A stretch of 34,586 nt of DNA from an uncultured Flavobacteriaceae bacterium (GTDB lineage: Bacteria; Bacteroidota; Bacteroidia; Flavobacteriales; Flavobacteriaceae): positions 1 to 34,586 of the forward strand of contig CALKEO010000047.1 of assembly GCA_938088195.1 (NCBI GenBank), given 5' to 3'. Under the pieces are notes generated by a model. That model made no database searches, was not told where the DNA came from, and saw nothing but the letters and a program-made list of their open reading frames with translations. Below, in pieces: positions 32,745 through 34,586 of the stretch; position 1 is the stretch's first letter; every line of letters begins with the position of its first letter. The translations under genes and the position numbers were made by a program.

Positions 32745-34436
32745 ATGAACTGGAAAGTTGAACCTAATGAAGATAAATCAATTATAGATTCCCTTTCAAA
32801 TGAGTTAAAAGTTGATACTATAATTTCTTCAATGCTTGTTAGAAGAGGAATTACCAATTACAGTCAAGCAAAATTTTTTTTTAGACCAAGTTTAAACAAA
32901 TTGCATGATCCTTTTTTAATGAAGGATATGAATGTTGCGGTGGAAAGAATTTTAAGTGCCATTGAAAAGAAAGAGTCGATTATGATTTATGGAGATTATG
33001 ATGTAGATGGCACTTCTTCAGTTGCTTTATTGAGCTCCTATTTGAAAGAATTAGGTGCTATTTGTACTTATTATATTCCGGACAGGAATTCTGAAGGTTA
33101 TGGTATTTCTTTAAAAGCAATAGATTTGGCTAGTTCCAATAACCAGCGATTAGTTATTGCTTTAGATTGTGGAATAAAAGCTCATAGTCAAGTGGAATAT
33201 GCTTTGAACAAAAAGATAGATTTTATTATTTGCGATCATCATAATCCAAGTGAAACTCTGCCAAATGCTTTAGCAGTTCTCAATCCCAAAAGACAGGACT
33301 GTAGTTATCCTTTTAAAGAACTTTGTGGTTGTGGAGTAGGGTTTAAATTAGTTCAGGCAATTAATTTAAAAAAAGGAAATAATATAGATAAAATTGTTAA
33401 TTATTTAGACTTAGTAGTACTTGCAATTGCAGCGGATATTGTTCCAATTACAAATGAGAATAGGATTTTAGCTCATGTTGGAATGCAAGTAATAAATTCT
33501 AACCCAAGAGTCGGAATTCATACGATTTTAAAAAACAACAATAAAAAAGAGTTTACTATTTCAGATCTTATGTTTTATGTTGCACCAAGAATAAATGCTG
33601 CAGGAAGAATTTCTCATGCTCGTTTAGCACTTCAGCTCTTAATAGAAGAGGATACTGATAAAGCAGAAAAAATTTCCAGAAAAGTAGATGAACTAAATAC
33701 TCAAAGAAGAGAAATAGAAAAAGAAATAACAAATGAAGCTTTAGGTCAAATAGAGAAGCAAGTCAACAAAAAACATAATTCAACGGTTGTTTTTAATAAA
33801 TCATGGAATAAAGGAGTTATTGGGATAGTTGCCTCAAGATTAATCGAAAAACATTATAAGCCTACAATTGTTTTTTGCAAATCAAGTGATGGAAATTTAA
33901 CTGCTTCTGCAAGGTCTATTAAAAATGTCGATTTGTATAAAATATTAGAAGATTGTAAAGATAGTATAGTCCAATTTGGGGGTCATAAATATGCTGCAGG
34001 ACTAACAATAAAAGAATCAAACTTTCGATTGTTTAAAGAAAGTTTCGAGAAAGCGGTTTCTTTTCATATTAATAATAAATTACCTGAACCAGAAATGGTA
34101 ATTGAATCAAAAATTAAATTGGATGCTATTACGCCAAAGTTTTTTAGAATCTTAAATCAATTTGAACCCTTTGGGCCAGGCAATAGAACGCCAATTTTTA
34201 TTTCCGACGGATTAAGTTTGGATGGTAGTATAAATAAAATTGGAAAAGATAAGGAGCATGTTAAACTTTCGGTAAAGCAAAAAGCTACAATATCATTTTC
34301 AGCAATAGGATTTTGGTTTTCTGAAAAATTTGACAAGATTATAAACCAGAGTTCTTTTTCTATGGCATATACTATTGACCAAAATACTTGGAGAGGAAAG
34401 ACTTCTGTTCAACTCAAAATAAAAGATATTAAATAA
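32745..34436 (+). CDS. recJ: Single-stranded-DNA-specific exonuclease RecJ
   Basis: A 5'-3' single-strand DNA exonuclease of the DHH family used in recombination and mismatch or base-excision repair. I start it at ATG 32745 (MNWKVEPNED), one base after the rsmI stop; an upstream start inside rsmI would add eight unlikely residues. The 563-residue protein has the metal-binding YGDYDVDGTSS (82-92), ALDCGIK (139-145), CDHHNP (163-168), AIAADIVP, and the DHHA1 motif FGGHKYAAGL. The C-terminal OB-like region completes it. A terminator follows directly. Confidence 0.97.
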   Translation: MNWKVEPNEDKSIIDSLSNELKVDTIISSMLVRRGITNYSQAKFFFRPSLNKLHDPFLMKDMNVAVERILSAIEKKESIMIYGDYDVDGTSSVALLSSYLKELGAICTYYIPDRNSEGYGISLKAIDLASSNNQRLVIALDCGIKAHSQVEYALNKKIDFIICDHHNPSETLPNALAVLNPKRQDCSYPFKELCGCGVGFKLVQAINLKKGNNIDKIVNYLDLVVLAIAADIVPITNENRILAHVGMQVINSNPRVGIHTILKNNNKKEFTISDLMFYVAPRINAAGRISHARLALQLLIEEDTDKAEKISRKVDELNTQRREIEKEITNEALGQIEKQVNKKHNSTVVFNKSWNKGVIGIVASRLIEKHYKPTIVFCKSSDGNLTASARSIKNVDLYKILEDCKDSIVQFGGHKYAAGLTIKESNFRLFKESFEKAVSFHINNKLPEPEMVIESKIKLDAITPKFFRILNQFEPFGPGNRTPIFISDGLSLDGSINKIGKDKEHVKLSVKQKATISFSAIGFWFSEKFDKIINQSSFSMAYTIDQNTWRGKTSVQLKIKDIK

Positions 34437-34464
34437 AAAAAGCCCCAATAAGTGAGGCTTTTTT
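34436..34464 (+). terminator. Bidirectional intrinsic terminator
   Basis: Stem AAAAAAGCC / GGCTTTTTT (34436-34444 and 34456-34464) around an 11-nt loop that can form two more pairs, flanked by an A-run on one side and a T-run on the other. It sits between the convergent ends of recJ and the outer-membrane receptor gene and can serve both strands. It is the only canonical terminator seen in the window. Confidence 0.9.
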
Positions 34465-34483
34465 ATTAAATAAATACAAAAAA

Positions 34484-34586
34484 TTAGAATCGGTAGGTGA
34501 AACCTAAATTCCAAGTTCTTCCCCATCCAGGTATAACTCTGTTTCTTACATTGATTCCTTTATAATTTTCGGTTGATGCAGTAGCC
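34484..34586 (-). CDS. C-terminal end of a probable TonB-dependent outer-membrane receptor (partial)
   Basis: Only the last 33 codons are inside the window; the gene enters from the right edge on the minus strand. The residues end in VRNRVIPGWGRT then WNLGFTYRF and the stop TAA (34484-34486). Alternating aromatic and polar residues with a terminal Phe are the outer-membrane beta-barrel signature, and the PGWGRTW-LG-TYRF ending is typical of TonB-dependent receptors of Bacteroidota. The transported substrate cannot be told from this fragment. Confidence 0.75.
   Translation of the reverse strand, partial: ATASTENYKGINVRNRVIPGWGRTWNLGFTYRF

Noticed and set aside
1-34586. Mobile elements, CRISPR arrays, tRNA or rRNA genes, prophage or defence systems
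   Set aside because: No transposase or integrase, no repeat-spacer pattern, no cloverleaf or rRNA-like sequence; base composition is even and the gene order is core-like.

Overview
The window is a 34.6-kb, AT-rich, very compact chromosomal segment from a member of the Bacteroidota, most likely a marine-type Flavobacteriia. The evidence is gene content and order: an SprE/PorW type IX secretion lipoprotein, the purD-DUF6341-DUF4254-glycosyltransferase block, the pdxA-DUF177-rpmF-fabH-accB-accC block, an ATP synthase operon without atpD/atpC, and -7 boxes of the Bacteroidota form TAnnTTTG. No tRNA, rRNA, insertion sequence, integrase or CRISPR array was found, and no gap between genes exceeds 180 bp, so this is core rather than accessory DNA.

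Layout, left to right. (1) 1-5.5 kb: a membrane-spanning kelch-like protein with a probable cytoplasmic winged helix faces a three-gene minus-strand operon for polysaccharide export (NusG-like antiterminator, SLBB outer-membrane export protein, Wzz/GumC chain-length protein). (2) 5.6-8.9 kb: purD, a small membrane protein (DUF6341), DUF4254 and a family 9 glycosyltransferase. (3) 8.9-12.2 kb: a PaaE-type ferredoxin reductase, then an ABC exporter pair (DUF5687 membrane protein and ATPase). (4) 12.2-20.4 kb: sprE/porW, a bactofilin, atpZ, then atpB-E-F-H-A-G. (5) 20.4-23.8 kb: dut, a sugar-nucleotide pyrophosphorylase, a DUF4292 lipoprotein and an EnvC-like murein hydrolase activator. (6) 23.8-29.2 kb: ribE (minus), pdxA, and the DUF177-rpmF-fabH-accB-accC ribosome/fatty-acid block. 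(7) 29.2-32 kb: asd, alr, tdk on the minus strand. (8) 32-34.5 kb: rsmI and recJ, a clear bidirectional terminator, and the last 33 codons of a probable TonB-dependent receptor.

The common themes are envelope building (polysaccharide export, LPS-type glycosyl transfer, lipoproteins, peptidoglycan hydrolysis control, fatty acid and D-alanine/diaminopimelate precursors), proton-motive energy, and nucleotide and cofactor supply. Convergent genes repeatedly overlap or abut with no room for a terminator, as in a streamlined genome.

The observations most worth following are: the kelch / transmembrane / winged-helix protein as a possible unrecognised membrane-tethered transcription factor; the RNA hairpin between the NusG-like gene and the SLBB gene it may control; the long hairpin between atpE and atpF, placed where subunit stoichiometry has to change; and six helically phased T-tracts (probable bent DNA) directly before fabH. 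All names come from motif reading without database searches.
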